Shown: positions 52,505 to 61,056 of the stretch, piece after piece
Position numbering within the stretch: position 1 is the stretch's first letter
How the letters are laid out: each line of letters begins with the position of its first letter
NCBI RefSeq assembly: GCF_050948175.1
Contig: NW_027490378.1
Location: forward strand, 310,001-374,000
DNA from: Xylocopa sonorina
Lineage: Eukaryota > Arthropoda > Insecta > Hymenoptera > Apidae
Reading direction: 5' to 3'
Length of the DNA stretch: 64,000 nucleotides
Program-made: the position numbers and the translations under genes
The notes under the pieces: generated by a model
Told to the model about the DNA's origin: nothing
The model's database searches: none
The model's input: the letters and a program-made list of their open reading frames with translations, nothing else

Positions 52505-55500
52505 ACATAACCGGAAAAACTAGCACGCCAAACGTAATTCTAAAATCCGATCTTCTAATTTCACCAACTCGCTTCATGGTGGACACTGGGGCGGAAATAA
52601 ATATTATAAAACGTTCGGCTCTAAAAGCATCCGCGCGAATCGATAAGTCCGAGATCGTAATAATAACAGGGGTAACCGATGGCAAAACCGCAACCTTAGG
52701 GACGGTGAATCTTGTTATTTTCGGTCGCGTCGTTCCTTTTAATGTGGTCGAGGATGATTTTCCCCTTAAACCAAGCGGGATCCTCGGCTCCGGGTTCTGT
52801 ATGGACGCAGAAATCTCTTTTCCAAATAAAATAATCAAATGGAATGGTAAGAGAATTCCTTTCGAAGACGATATCGAAGCACTCGAGGAACCGTCACCGG
52901 ACTCGAAAATAAAGCCTCTCCTATCGCCGAAACGTAAACAAGCGCCGCGCACGGAATCTATTCCCCCTCCGCCGCCGCGCCCGCCGCGTAAATCATCGCC
53001 TCCGCTGAAACGCGATGCAACAACGAAATCGAAGCTTCGAACGCAAGACAAAGCAGCTTCTCCGAAGTCAGGAGACCGTATCTCCATTCCGCCGAGATCA
53101 AATATCGGTATCAAGGTCCGCGTAGTTAATTCGAATCTCGCGGAAGGTATAATTCCTCGTATCGATCTTGCGCCGGGCATATTTTTCGGAAACGCTCTCG
53201 TCAGAGTAATTCGGGGCAAAGCGGTAACTCGAATAATTAATTCATCCGACCGCGCCGTCGAAATCGCGTTACCAGAAATCGTACTTGAGCCCGCGCAAAT
53301 CATGACTCCCCTCCACGAGGAGGATAGTCCGTCGCTCTATCCGGTTTTTTCTAAATCTACTAAATCTAACGTATCCGCCGTACCGATCGGCTCATCCCAA
53401 AAAGGGAAAACTTCTATTTCTTTCTCGAGTCAGACACCATATTCGACACTCGAAACTCCTCCTTCGCGTTGCAAAATCGCGAATGTTCAACAAATCTCCT
53501 ATGCTCAGGCGGTTAAAAATAATGTACAACAGGCGCCGTTAAAACAAACATCGAAATCCGCCAATCCTTCGAAATCTCGACTAGATCGAATTCTTAGTCT
53601 CCTCCGTCTCGACCACCTCAACGCAGAGGAAAGAGAGCACGTCGTCCGTCTCGTTCAAAGCACGCAGGAGCTTTTTCACATTGAGGGGGATAAATTAGGA
53701 CATACGTCAGCAACCACGCACAAGATTCCAACCGTCGACGACCGCCCCGTCAATGTGAAACAATACCGTTTCCCACCAGCTCATAAGGAGGAGATTCGAC
53801 GACAAGTCGACAAATTTTTACAAAATGGTGTCATCTCTCCGTCAAAATCACCATATAATTCGCCATTGTGGGTTGTCCCAAAGAAACCGGACTCCTTGGG
53901 CAACAAGCAATGGCGCGTCGTCATCGACTACCGCGCACTCAATGAGAAATCTGTCGCCGATGCCTATCCCCTCCCTTGCATTACCGAGATACTTGATCAG
54001 CTCGGGAGTGCGAAGTATTTTAGTACATTCGATCTCGCGAGCGGATTTCACCAGATCCCAATGGAGCCCGCCGATGCTCCTAAAACTGCTTTTTCGACGC
54101 CTCACGGGCATTATGAATTTAAAAGAATGCCATTCGGATTAAAAAATGCGCCAGCGACGTTCCAACGACTTATGGACAATGTCCTGTCCGGTCTCCAGGG
54201 GAACGAAATTTTCGTCTATTTGGACGACATTGTTATCTACGCTAGCTCTCTTCAAGAACATCGACTTAAATTCGATAAATTAACTCAACGGCTCAAAGAA
54301 GCTAATTTAGTATTGCAGCCGGATAAGTGCGAATTCTTGAGGAGAGAAGTAAGCTATTTGGGTCATATTATCAGTGAGCACGGTGTAAAACCTGACCCTG
54401 CGAAAATTAGCGCCGTCAAAAATTTTCCGCGCCCGCGCAACGCGAAACAGATCAAACAATTCCTCGGGCTCGCGGGATACTACAGGCGGTTCATCGCAAA
54501 TTTTTCCAATATTGCTAAGCCTCTAACGAATTTGTTAAAAAAGGACGCGCCCTTTGTATGGCGTAACGAGCATGAGAATTCATTCGTCAAACTCCGAGAT
54601 TGCCTATGCGAAGCGCCTATCTTGCAGTACCCCAACTTTAAACAACCATTCGTGATAACGACCGACGCGTCCGCCGAAGCTATTGGTGCTATCTTGAGTC
54701 AAGGACCAATAGGCCGCGACTTGCCAATCGCGTACACGTCGCGACTGTTAAACGCTGCGGAGAAAAACTACTCCACGATCGAGAAGGAGTGTCTGGCGAT
54801 TGTCTACGCCGTCCATTACTTTCGTCCATACATATACGGTAATCAATTCAAACTCGTTACCGACCATCGACCGTTAGTGTGGATGAATTCGGTCAAGGAC
54901 CCGTCAAGTAGACTCGTACGGTGGAGGCTTAAGTTAGCGGAATTTGACTACGAGATGGTCTATAAAAGTGGAAAAACGAACCTTAATGCGGACGCATTGT
55001 CGCGGAATCCCGCTCAAATTTTTCCGCTCTCGTATTCAGAAAACTCGGAGGACGACATCTTCGATGTGCCTCCGGAAACCCGTAAAAAGTATACCACACT
55101 AGCGCCTCCTCCTACTCCGGTAACATCAGAACCTGAATTACCGACTCCAGGCACGTCCTTCCGTACCAACACAGCACCACCTCCGCAAGTCGCCAGCGAC
55201 AGCACCGACTTCTATACTCCTGCTCCAAATGAATTTTTCCGACGCGAACCTCTATTTAATTTCAGCCGTGACGCATTATCAACGCGACGAGACAATGTAG
55301 TTGTCTTCGTCACGCAATCTGGGCACCCCTATGACACGGGCGCCAAAGATCTAGCGAACGCTGAAAAATTCCTCCTAAACAAAAATCACGTCCTTACCAA
55401 AGCCAAAGTCATACAAATCGGAAACGAATTCCAAATCCAGCTTCCAATCATCGAACATTCCACCAGATCAATCAATTTCCAGACCGTAATAGAAACATTC

Positions 55501-57303
55501 AGATCCTTGTGCGACGTTGTAAACGAATTACAATTACAAACATTTAGTATCGCACAAACCTATCTAGACTCCGTATCCTGGTCCCGAATCCAGAAAATCC
55601 TTCAAGACCTGTTTTACGAAACAACTGTCCAGATTACGGTCTGCCAGGGCCTCATTAAAACCCCTTCGGTCGAAGAGCGACTGAAAATAATAAGAGAAAA
55701 CCACGACTCCCCTGTGGGAGGTCACAAAGGGGTTAATAAAACTTATTCTCGCATCAGACAACAATACTTTTGGCCAAACATGAAAACACAAATACAAGAA
55801 TATATTGGCAAATGTAAAAGTTGTCAGACAGAGAAACTGGTCCGGGTAAAGACCAGACAGCCTCTCACTTTAACCGACACCCCTGGCAGGGCATTCGATA
55901 AGATTTCAATGGACGTAATGGGTCCTCTTCCCGAAACTTCCGACGGTTATACGAGTATCCTCACGATCCAAGATCTCCTCACTAAATACTCAGTCGCAGT
56001 TCCTCTCAAAACCACCACCGCAGTAGACATTGCCGAAGCTTTAATAAAAGAATTCATTTGTAAGTTCGGATGCCCGAAAGGCATACTCACGGACCAAGGT
56101 TCGAACTTTATAAACAGCTTGATTAAAACCATAGCAATCAAATTCCGTATTAAGCAATACAAGTCCACTGCGTTCCATCCACAGACAAACGGGTCCGTTG
56201 AACGATCTCACCACGTCCTGGCCGAATATCTGAAGCATTACATAGAGTCGAGTAACGATTGGGTGAATTGGTTACCGTATGCAATGTTTTCATACAACAC
56301 CAGTGTGCACGAGGGTACATTATACACCCCACACGAACTAGTGTTCGGCAGGATAGCTAGGACGCCGTCAGCCACTCCTTTTCAGGACAGCTCTGATAAC
56401 GAAACTTATAGCGACTATCTTATACAACTTCAGGAGAAAATCTCGAAATCTCAGGATTTGGCTAAAGCCAATCTAGACAATGCGAAACGCCGTTCTAAAT
56501 ATTATTATGACCGAAATCTCAATGTCCAAAACTTCGAGGTAGGCCAATGGGTCTATCTTTTAAAAGAGCCGAACAAACATAAGTTCCAGGCACAGTATTC
56601 TGGACCGTACCGTATCCTCGAAATTTTGGGCAATTGTAATGTTAAGCTGAATGTAAAAGGGCGCCATAAAATTGTTCATACGAACAAAATCAAAATTTGT
56701 AAACGAATGCATAGTATGCAGAGTGTGGATGCTAGTGAAAGAAAAGTGCGAAAAACTGAAAATGAAGTCAGTGAGAGCAGTGACATTCAAACGAACGCTG
56801 AAAGTGAAAGCGACGAAAGTGCCTGCAATCCGAAGGAAGCCCGCAGCCACGGTCCAAACTCCAAACGTTATCGCCAGGATCAACCAAGCGAAAAACCTCA
56901 GATTCCGCAGCATCCAGCCGACAGGACCAAGAGAAGGATCCAGCATCCCGAAATCTACCCAACAGACAAGAGATCTCGGCATGGCCGAGATTCTTTTTCC
57001 AAGGGGGGTGGTGTAACGTCAGGCGTACCGCCTGCCACCCTCCGGCGTCCACCTCATCATCCCCAGCATCCGCATCCGGAGCCCCTGCACACGGGCCACC
57101 CGCCGACTCGCCGTCCCTACAGAAGGAGACAAAGATACGAGAGGGAAGAGGGATGCAGCATGCCGCGCCCACGCGCGATCTCCACACACGAGGGGGAGGA
57201 CTTCACCCCGTATTACGAGGGCGAGGAGCTCTCCGACACGTACTGGGTCGAATCCCCAGCAATCACGAAGCCCTATACGTACTTCTCGTACATGTGGGAT
57301 TAG
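52396..57303 (+). CDS. pol: Pol polyprotein: protease, reverse transcriptase, RNase H, integrase
   Basis: Expressed as a Gag-Pol fusion by -1 frameshift at 52390-52396, so it needs no start codon. Residues here are numbered from the Met at 52576. Protease: DTGA at 3-6 and later GILGSGF. A proline-rich linker follows at ~129-150. RT: Asp486 in FSTFDLASGFHQI and YLDD at 548-551. RNase H: Asp697 (TDAS), Glu736/738 and Asp763 (TDHRPL). Integrase: HHCC zinc finger (His1043, His1050, Cys1080, Cys1083), catalytic Asp1113, Asp1173 and Glu1209 with D-35-E spacing, and a GPY motif at 1343-1345. A Ser/Glu-rich stretch and a tail encoded by the 3' LTR (57012-57303) follow. There are no stops or frameshifts in 1635 codons. 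No chromodomain or env. Confidence 0.96.
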   Translation, partial: RQWPPHPPRDRWRGRAPSPSSRREQLQRGNRRNAAINITGKTSTPNVILKSDLLISPTRFMVDTGAEINIIKRSALKASARIDKSEIVIITGVTDGKTATLGTVNLVIFGRVVPFNVVEDDFPLKPSGILGSGFCMDAEISFPNKIIKWNGKRIPFEDDIEALEEPSPDSKIKPLLSPKRKQAPRTESIPPPPPRPPRKSSPPLKRDATTKSKLRTQDKAASPKSGDRISIPPRSNIGIKVRVVNSNLAEGIIPRIDLAPGIFFGNALVRVIRGKAVTRIINSSDRAVEIALPEIVLEPAQIMTPLHEEDSPSLYPVFSKSTKSNVSAVPIGSSQKGKTSISFSSQTPYSTLETPPSRCKIANVQQISYAQAVKNNVQQAPLKQTSKSANPSKSRLDRILSLLRLDHLNAEEREHVVRLVQSTQELFHIEGDKLGHTSATTHKIPTVDDRPVNVKQYRFPPAHKEEIRRQVDKFLQNGVISPSKSPYNSPLWVVPKKPDSLGNKQWRVVIDYRALNEKSVADAYPLPCITEILDQLGSAKYFSTFDLASGFHQIPMEPADAPKTAFSTPHGHYEFKRMPFGLKNAPATFQRLMDNVLSGLQGNEIFVYLDDIVIYASSLQEHRLKFDKLTQRLKEANLVLQPDKCEFLRREVSYLGHIISEHGVKPDPAKISAVKNFPRPRNAKQIKQFLGLAGYYRRFIANFSNIAKPLTNLLKKDAPFVWRNEHENSFVKLRDCLCEAPILQYPNFKQPFVITTDASAEAIGAILSQGPIGRDLPIAYTSRLLNAAEKNYSTIEKECLAIVYAVHYFRPYIYGNQFKLVTDHRPLVWMNSVKDPSSRLVRWRLKLAEFDYEMVYKSGKTNLNADALSRNPAQIFPLSYSENSEDDIFDVPPETRKKYTTLAPPPTPVTSEPELPTPGTSFRTNTAPPPQVASDSTDFYTPAPNEFFRREPLFNFSRDALSTRRDNVVVFVTQSGHPYDTGAKDLANAEKFLLNKNHVLTKAKVIQIGNEFQIQLPIIEHSTRSINFQTVIETFRSLCDVVNELQLQTFSIAQTYLDSVSWSRIQKILQDLFYETTVQITVCQGLIKTPSVEERLKIIRENHDSPVGGHKGVNKTYSRIRQQYFWPNMKTQIQEYIGKCKSCQTEKLVRVKTRQPLTLTDTPGRAFDKISMDVMGPLPETSDGYTSILTIQDLLTKYSVAVPLKTTTAVDIAEALIKEFICKFGCPKGILTDQGSNFINSLIKTIAIKFRIKQYKSTAFHPQTNGSVERSHHVLAEYLKHYIESSNDWVNWLPYAMFSYNTSVHEGTLYTPHELVFGRIARTPSATPFQDSSDNETYSDYLIQLQEKISKSQDLAKANLDNAKRRSKYYYDRNLNVQNFEVGQWVYLLKEPNKHKFQAQYSGPYRILEILGNCNVKLNVKGRHKIVHTNKIKICKRMHSMQSVDASERKVRKTENEVSESSDIQTNAESESDESACNPKEARSHGPNSKRYRQDQPSEKPQIPQHPADRTKRRIQHPEIYPTDKRSRHGRDSFSKGGGVTSGVPPATLRRPPHHPQHPHPEPLHTGHPPTRRPYRRRQRYEREEGCSMPRPRAISTHEGEDFTPYYEGEELSDTYWVESPAITKPYTYFSYMWD
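56973..56991 (+). repeat. Perfect 8-bp hairpin just before the polypurine tract
   Basis: ATCTCGGC, loop ATG, GCCGAGAT, ending 9 bp before the polypurine tract. It lies inside the pol frame near its 3' end. It could be an RNA structure relevant to plus-strand priming or simply chance; a perfect 8-bp stem with a 3-nt loop is worth noting. Confidence 0.5.
57001..57011 (+). promoter_or_regulatory. Polypurine tract (plus-strand primer)
   Basis: AAGGGGGGTGG, directly next to the TGTAACG start of the 3' LTR. It is purine-rich apart from one T and preceded by a pyrimidine run (TTCTTTTTCC). Its position matches the plus-strand priming site of LTR elements. Confidence 0.8.
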
Positions 57304-58571
57304 AATAAGCACACTACTCACCTATGTACATACACACCAACACACACCTAGATTTAAGTGAATATATGTATATATTTTATTCATGCACGGTTATATTCCA
57401 TGCACTCGCGCGCACACTCGACGCTCGCGGCTCACGCTTAACGCGGGCCGCGCCCCACTCCGAACGGCCGCCCCACCACGAGGGCCGAGCGGCCGCCCTA
57501 CTCCGACCGTCCGCCCCACCGCGAGGGCCCAGCGACTCGCGCGCCGCGCGACCCGAGGAGGTCGCGGACGCGAGATCCGAGAGTCAGTTCATATCTCATC
57601 TCCGAACCGAGGAGTTCTAATCCAGCATCCGAACGATGCACTTCCGATCCGAGCAATAGGCTCATTCGCAACGAGCAATTAGCTCTAATGCATTCGTCTC
57701 TATCCATACTCCATAGCGGAGTCCGTTCGATACTTTATACTATTTCTAATTCTCATTGTAATCGCTAGTCAGTAACTTAGAATTTAGTCAAGTGTATCTA
57801 GTATAGTGAAATCATAGAATATAGTTTATTTTTACCAGATTCAAAGTATCTTTATTCGAGTTCAAATACAATTCCTTAATTCTAATCCACGGGTACGCTC
57901 GCGATTATTCTAATTCTATATCTCATCTACGATAGTCTTGAGGCTCGACGACTAGAGCGAACCAGCGCTTAGTTGCTCCATCCTCACTTCTACCGTGTAC
58001 AGAATATCTTGCGCCCAGGTCGATCCCGGTAAGCTAGAGCGAACCAACGCTTAGCCGTGCCGTATTCAACCGAGGTTCAAGTATTCTCGATGAGCCTTGC
58101 ACCTCCGACAAAGCGTACACGACGCGCGGGGAGGAGAGAGTTCATTCGTCGTCTCGCTCGGGAATACGTGGGTGATGCACCAGAATATTCAATTTCCTAC
58201 GTTCGAGTCCTGGTTCCTGTGAAGGAGGTTTCCTTCGCCGCACGACCCGTACGAGTCGCCAATCGTCAGGGCCAAACGCCGATACCTGCCAGCCGGAGTC
58301 AACCCGCCTGGACGCTTATTCCCGTAGACGTACCTCCGTTCCAGCCGTACGCCGCCGCCATCCCGGTTGCGGATCCAAGGCGCTCCAGGTACCTGGAAAG
58401 AGAAATCAGACAGCGGAATCAAGCCTTCGCAAGGTAAGTTTAGTGTTAGTTACCGTTTTATCGAGTCCGAAACGCCAACGAACCCGGTCCGGACGCAATT
58501 CGCGTTATTTTCGGGAACGGTTACGACTTTGTGCCACCGTTGCGAGCGCAACCGCACCTCGGGACGTGACA
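57012..58571 (+). repeat. 3' LTR, family 1
   Basis: A 1560-bp repeat of 49542-51102 with a single 1-bp deletion near 57709. The first 292 bp is also the end of pol. It carries the second copies of the G+C-rich duplicated 30-mer, the paired 21-bp repeats, the arginine-rich ORF and the splice-donor-like site (58434-58439). Confidence 0.95.
58090..58437 (+). CDS. LTR-encoded small arginine-rich protein, 3' LTR copy
   Basis: Translates identically to the 115-aa ORF at 50621-50968. In this copy it would lie downstream of pol, so the 5' LTR copy is the likelier one to be expressed with the element. Expression from this copy would require the 3' LTR promoter. Confidence 0.45.
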   Translation: MSLAPPTKRTRRAGRREFIRRLAREYVGDAPEYSISYVRVLVPVKEVSFAARPVRVANRQGQTPIPASRSQPAWTLIPVDVPPFQPYAAAIPVADPRRSRYLEREIRQRNQAFAR

Positions 58572-58575
58572 CTTG
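58572..58575. repeat. Target-site duplication CTTG (right) of the complete element
   Basis: Matches 49538-49541. Removing the element and one copy restores the satellite palindrome. Confidence 0.95.
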
Positions 58576-59278
58576 CAAGGAAGTGTCGCATTTACGTTCA
58601 TTTGAATCGTTGACGAGGAATGCATAACACTTCGCAATGAATATTATATCTTATCATGAAACATAGATATGAGATGCAATATCTCGTTTTAAGAAGCATT
58701 TCAACTCTATTGCTTCGATACGTCGACATCTGCAAACGCTATTTCCTTGCAAGGAAGTGTCGCATTTACATTCATTTGAAGTGTAGACGAGGAAGACATA
58801 AGACTTCGCAAATCATATAATATCTTACCATGAAACGTAGAAATGAGATGCGATATCGCGTTTTAAGAATCATAAGAACTCTATTGCAACGATACGTAGA
58901 CATCTGCAAACGCTATTTCCTTGCAAGGAAGTGTCGCATTTACATTCATTTGAATCGTAGACGAGGAATACATAACACTTCGCAAATCATATTATATCTT
59001 ACCATGAAACATTGAAATGAGATGCGATATCGCGTTTTAAGAATCATAAGAACTCTATTGTTACGATACGTAGACATCTGCAAACGCTATTTCCTTGCAA
59101 GGAAGTGTCGCATTTACATTCATTTGAAGTGTTGACAAGGAATACATAACACTTCCCCAATCATATTATATCTTACCATGAAACATAGAAATGAGATGCG
59201 ATATCGCGTCTTATGAAGCATTAGAACTCTATTGCTACGATACCTGGACATCTGCAGACGCTATTTCCTAGCAAGGTA

Positions 59279-59296
59279 GTGTCCATTTATGGACAC
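59279..59296. repeat. Inverted repeat at a truncated satellite monomer
   Basis: GTGTCCAT-TT-ATGGACAC, 8-bp perfect arms with a 2-bp spacer, sits where about 97 bp of the monomer is missing. Anchors at 59247 and 59324 are 77 bp apart instead of 174. The second arm is not normal satellite sequence, so it looks like filler made during a deletion or template switch. Confidence 0.8.
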
Positions 59297-59725
59297 ATTT
59301 ATGCTCTATTGCTTCGATACGTCGACATCTGCAAACGCTATTTCCTTGCAAGGTAGTGTCCATTTACATTCATTTGAAGTGTAGACGAGGAATACATGAC
59401 ACTTCGCAAATCATATTATATCCTACCATGAAACATAGAAATGAGATGCGATATCGCGTTTTAAGAAGCATTAGAACTCTATTGTTACGATACGTAGACA
59501 TCTGCAAACGCTATTTCCTTGCAAGGAAGTGTCGCATTTACGTTCATTTGAATCGTAGACGAGGAATGCATATGTCACGTCGCGGTCTAGGAAAATTTCC
59601 GATATAACTCGCGGATGACACGCAGCCAAGTCACGGAATCTAGTCGCTAAATCGCGACGGGTGAGGGTTCCGTTGATGGGACGCGAACACTGTTATCACT
59701 CGCGGACGCGGTTAATATCAAAGAT

Positions 59726-59731
59726 TCTTAC
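59726..59731 (-). promoter_or_regulatory. Splice-donor-like site in LTR family 2
   Basis: Reverse strand reads GCAAAG|GTAAGA, in the same codon phase (AGG TAA) and at the equivalent place as GCAAG|GTAAGT in family 1, although in this copy a TGA precedes it in the frame. Confidence 0.4.
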
Positions 59732-59760
59732 CTTTGCGGCCACTCGTTACTGCAGTTGTT

Positions 59761-60027
59761 TCAATAATTTTGTTGCAGGTACCGCTGTCGTCTCGGATCG
59801 CCTTCCGGGATAGTCGCTGCATAAGGGCTGCGTCGAGGTATCGTCAGCTGGATGAGCCTCCAACGGCACGGGCTGGAGCCTTGAATCGACGGAAGCAGGA
59901 CAGCAGGCGCAACAGCAGCAGGGTAGCAGGATAAACCCGTCTCGGAACTAATGTACTCACGAAATAATCGTCGAAGGAAGTTTTTACGTCCCGCACGACG
60001 CGTTCTTCGTTTAGCGGCGCGGCACAT
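59761..60027 (-). CDS. LTR-encoded arginine-rich ORF of family 2 (88 aa)
   Basis: Begins with an ATG at 60027 and reads MCRAAKRRTRRAGRKNFLRR. It keeps the basic block of the family 1 ORF (KRxTRRAGR…F(I/L)RRL(A/F)REY) and a C-terminal PYAATIPEGDPRRQRYL. The middle is divergent and shorter. It ends at a TGA 36 bp before the conserved donor site, whereas the family 1 frame runs up to the donor. The TGA may be a lesion in this solo copy or a real difference. No database family is recognised. Confidence 0.5.
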   Translation of the reverse strand: MCRAAKRRTRRAGRKNFLRRLFREYISSETGLSCYPAAVAPAVLLPSIQGSSPCRWRLIQLTIPRRSPYAATIPEGDPRRQRYLQQNY

Positions 60028-60062
60028 TCAAAACGTAATTCGTCTGGCTGGATACGAGTCGG

Positions 60063-60174
60063 TAAGCTGCGGTCCGCTCTAGCCTTGTCGGTCCAGGAGA
60101 ACGAAGAATCGATTTATATCTTCGAACAGTCAATGCTTATTATTCAACAGAGTTAAGCGGCGGTCCTCTCTAAG
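60063..60174 (-). repeat. Pair of ~21-bp repeats in LTR family 2
   Basis: TAAGCTGCGGTCCGCTCTAG at 60063-60082 and a related copy at about 60153-60174, TTAAGCGGCGGTCC then TCTCTAAG. They correspond to the family 1 pair in position before the arginine-rich ORF. Confidence 0.55.
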
Positions 60175-60758
60175 TAAGTCGAATTCAAAACAATGGATTT
60201 ATTCGAAGAGTGAATGTGTGTTTCGAGTACGCGAATACCGTAGAATGTATGAGGGTATTAGAAATAATTGCAAGTGGAATATGTAAAATAAAACAAAGAT
60301 ATATTCTAATATAAAACCTACGCTTACACTTAACTTTCCCTAAACTAGATTAAAGTAGACTTAGTACGAACTAGAACTTGAACGGATATGAACTTAGAAT
60401 CAAGACACCTCGAAGTGAGGTGATGGAACGGCCCTAAGGCATTGGATTGAAGTGAAGTCGAGCGAGTTCGGATAAGAAGTGACTATCGTCTCGCGTGCAC
60501 GCGACCTCCTTGGATCGCGTGGCACGCGAGTCGCTGGGCCCCGCGGTGGGGATGGACGGTCGAGGTAGGGCGGCCGCACGGCCCTCGCGGTGGGGCGGCC
60601 GGCCGGAGTGGGGCGCGGCTCGCGTTCAGCGTAAGCCGCGCGCGTCGAGTGCGCGCGTGAGCGCGTCGCAACTTACAAATTAACGAACTTAGTCTTAGAA
60701 ATACATATGTGTGTTGTTCGTGTTACAATGGATGTGTCGTGTACTTAGATCTAGGATT

Positions 60759-61056
60759 TTAGTATCTACGTGTATATACGTTCGAATAATATGTATATGG
60801 ACGCGTTATAGCGGGCGATTCGATGCGTTGTTCCTCAGATGCCTCGTATGTCGCTGGATACGCGCGATAGCGCGGTCGAATGGTCGAACTCCTGGGTTGA
60901 TGCTGCGGCTTGGCTGCCTTGGCTCGGCTGTAGGGCGGTACCCCCGTGTGCGGATGTGCTCGTCTCGTACGCTCAGGTGCAGCTTGTTGCAGGTAAGATG
61001 CTGCTGGATGCTGCGGGAGGCGTTGGAGGGTGTACGGCGGTACGCCGGACGTCACA
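60759..61056 (-). pseudogene. Detached Pol C-terminal tail segment in LTR family 2
   Basis: From the LTR start the reverse strand reads VTSGVPPYTLQRLPQHP, then a divergent basic and proline-rich middle, then ESPAITRPYTYYS and a stop. It parallels the LTR-encoded tail of the family 1 Pol. The frame relation to the LTR terminus is identical. With no pol upstream, the segment here is only a remnant. Confidence 0.6.

Larger units (their letters stand above)
49542..58571 (+). mobile_element. Complete Ty3/gypsy LTR retrotransposon, family 1 (9030 bp)
   Basis: An element bounded by 1561-bp and 1560-bp LTRs with TGT...ACA ends, inside a CTTG duplication. In order it has a 5' LTR, primer binding site, gag, pol in the -1 frame, polypurine tract and 3' LTR. 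The pol order protease, RT, RNase H, integrase and the GPY motif in the integrase C-terminus place it in the Ty3/gypsy group. There is no chromodomain and no envelope gene. All key catalytic residues are present and both large frames are uninterrupted. LTR comparison shows one 1-bp indel (CTCCCATAG at 50240 against CTCCATAG at 57709). Together these indicate a recent, probably still competent insertion. Confidence 0.96.
58572..59572 (+). repeat. 174-bp satellite, segment C (about 6 monomers, one truncated)
   Basis: Continues segment B in the same orientation after the complete element. Monomers are more varied than in B; some lack a base in TAGTGTCC-ATTTA. One monomer is cut to 77 bp (59247-59323). 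The segment ends abruptly after GAATGCATA at the family 2 LTR. Confidence 0.95.
59573..61056 (-). mobile_element. Solo LTR, related retrotransposon family 2, reverse orientation
   Basis: A 1484-bp block with forward-strand ends TGTCACGTCGCGG and CCGGACGTCACA, so the LTR reads TGTGACGTCCGGCGTACCGCC at its start, close to family 1 (TGTAACGTCAGGCGTACCGCC). The interior is diverged in DNA but keeps the same order of parts: Pol-tail frame, G+C-rich stretch, paired repeats, arginine-rich ORF and donor site. The flanks (CATA on the left, GTAT on the right) show no 4-bp duplication. The satellite changes strand across it, so this is not a simple insertion. Confidence 0.88.

Noticed and set aside
52248..53303. 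351-codon reverse frame within gag/pol
   Set aside because: It lies antisense to well-supported gag and pol domains; the protein is low-complexity and has no recognisable motif.
57304..58571. An envelope gene downstream of pol
   Set aside because: pol ends inside the 3' LTR, so there is no room for env, and no signal peptide or membrane segment is seen.
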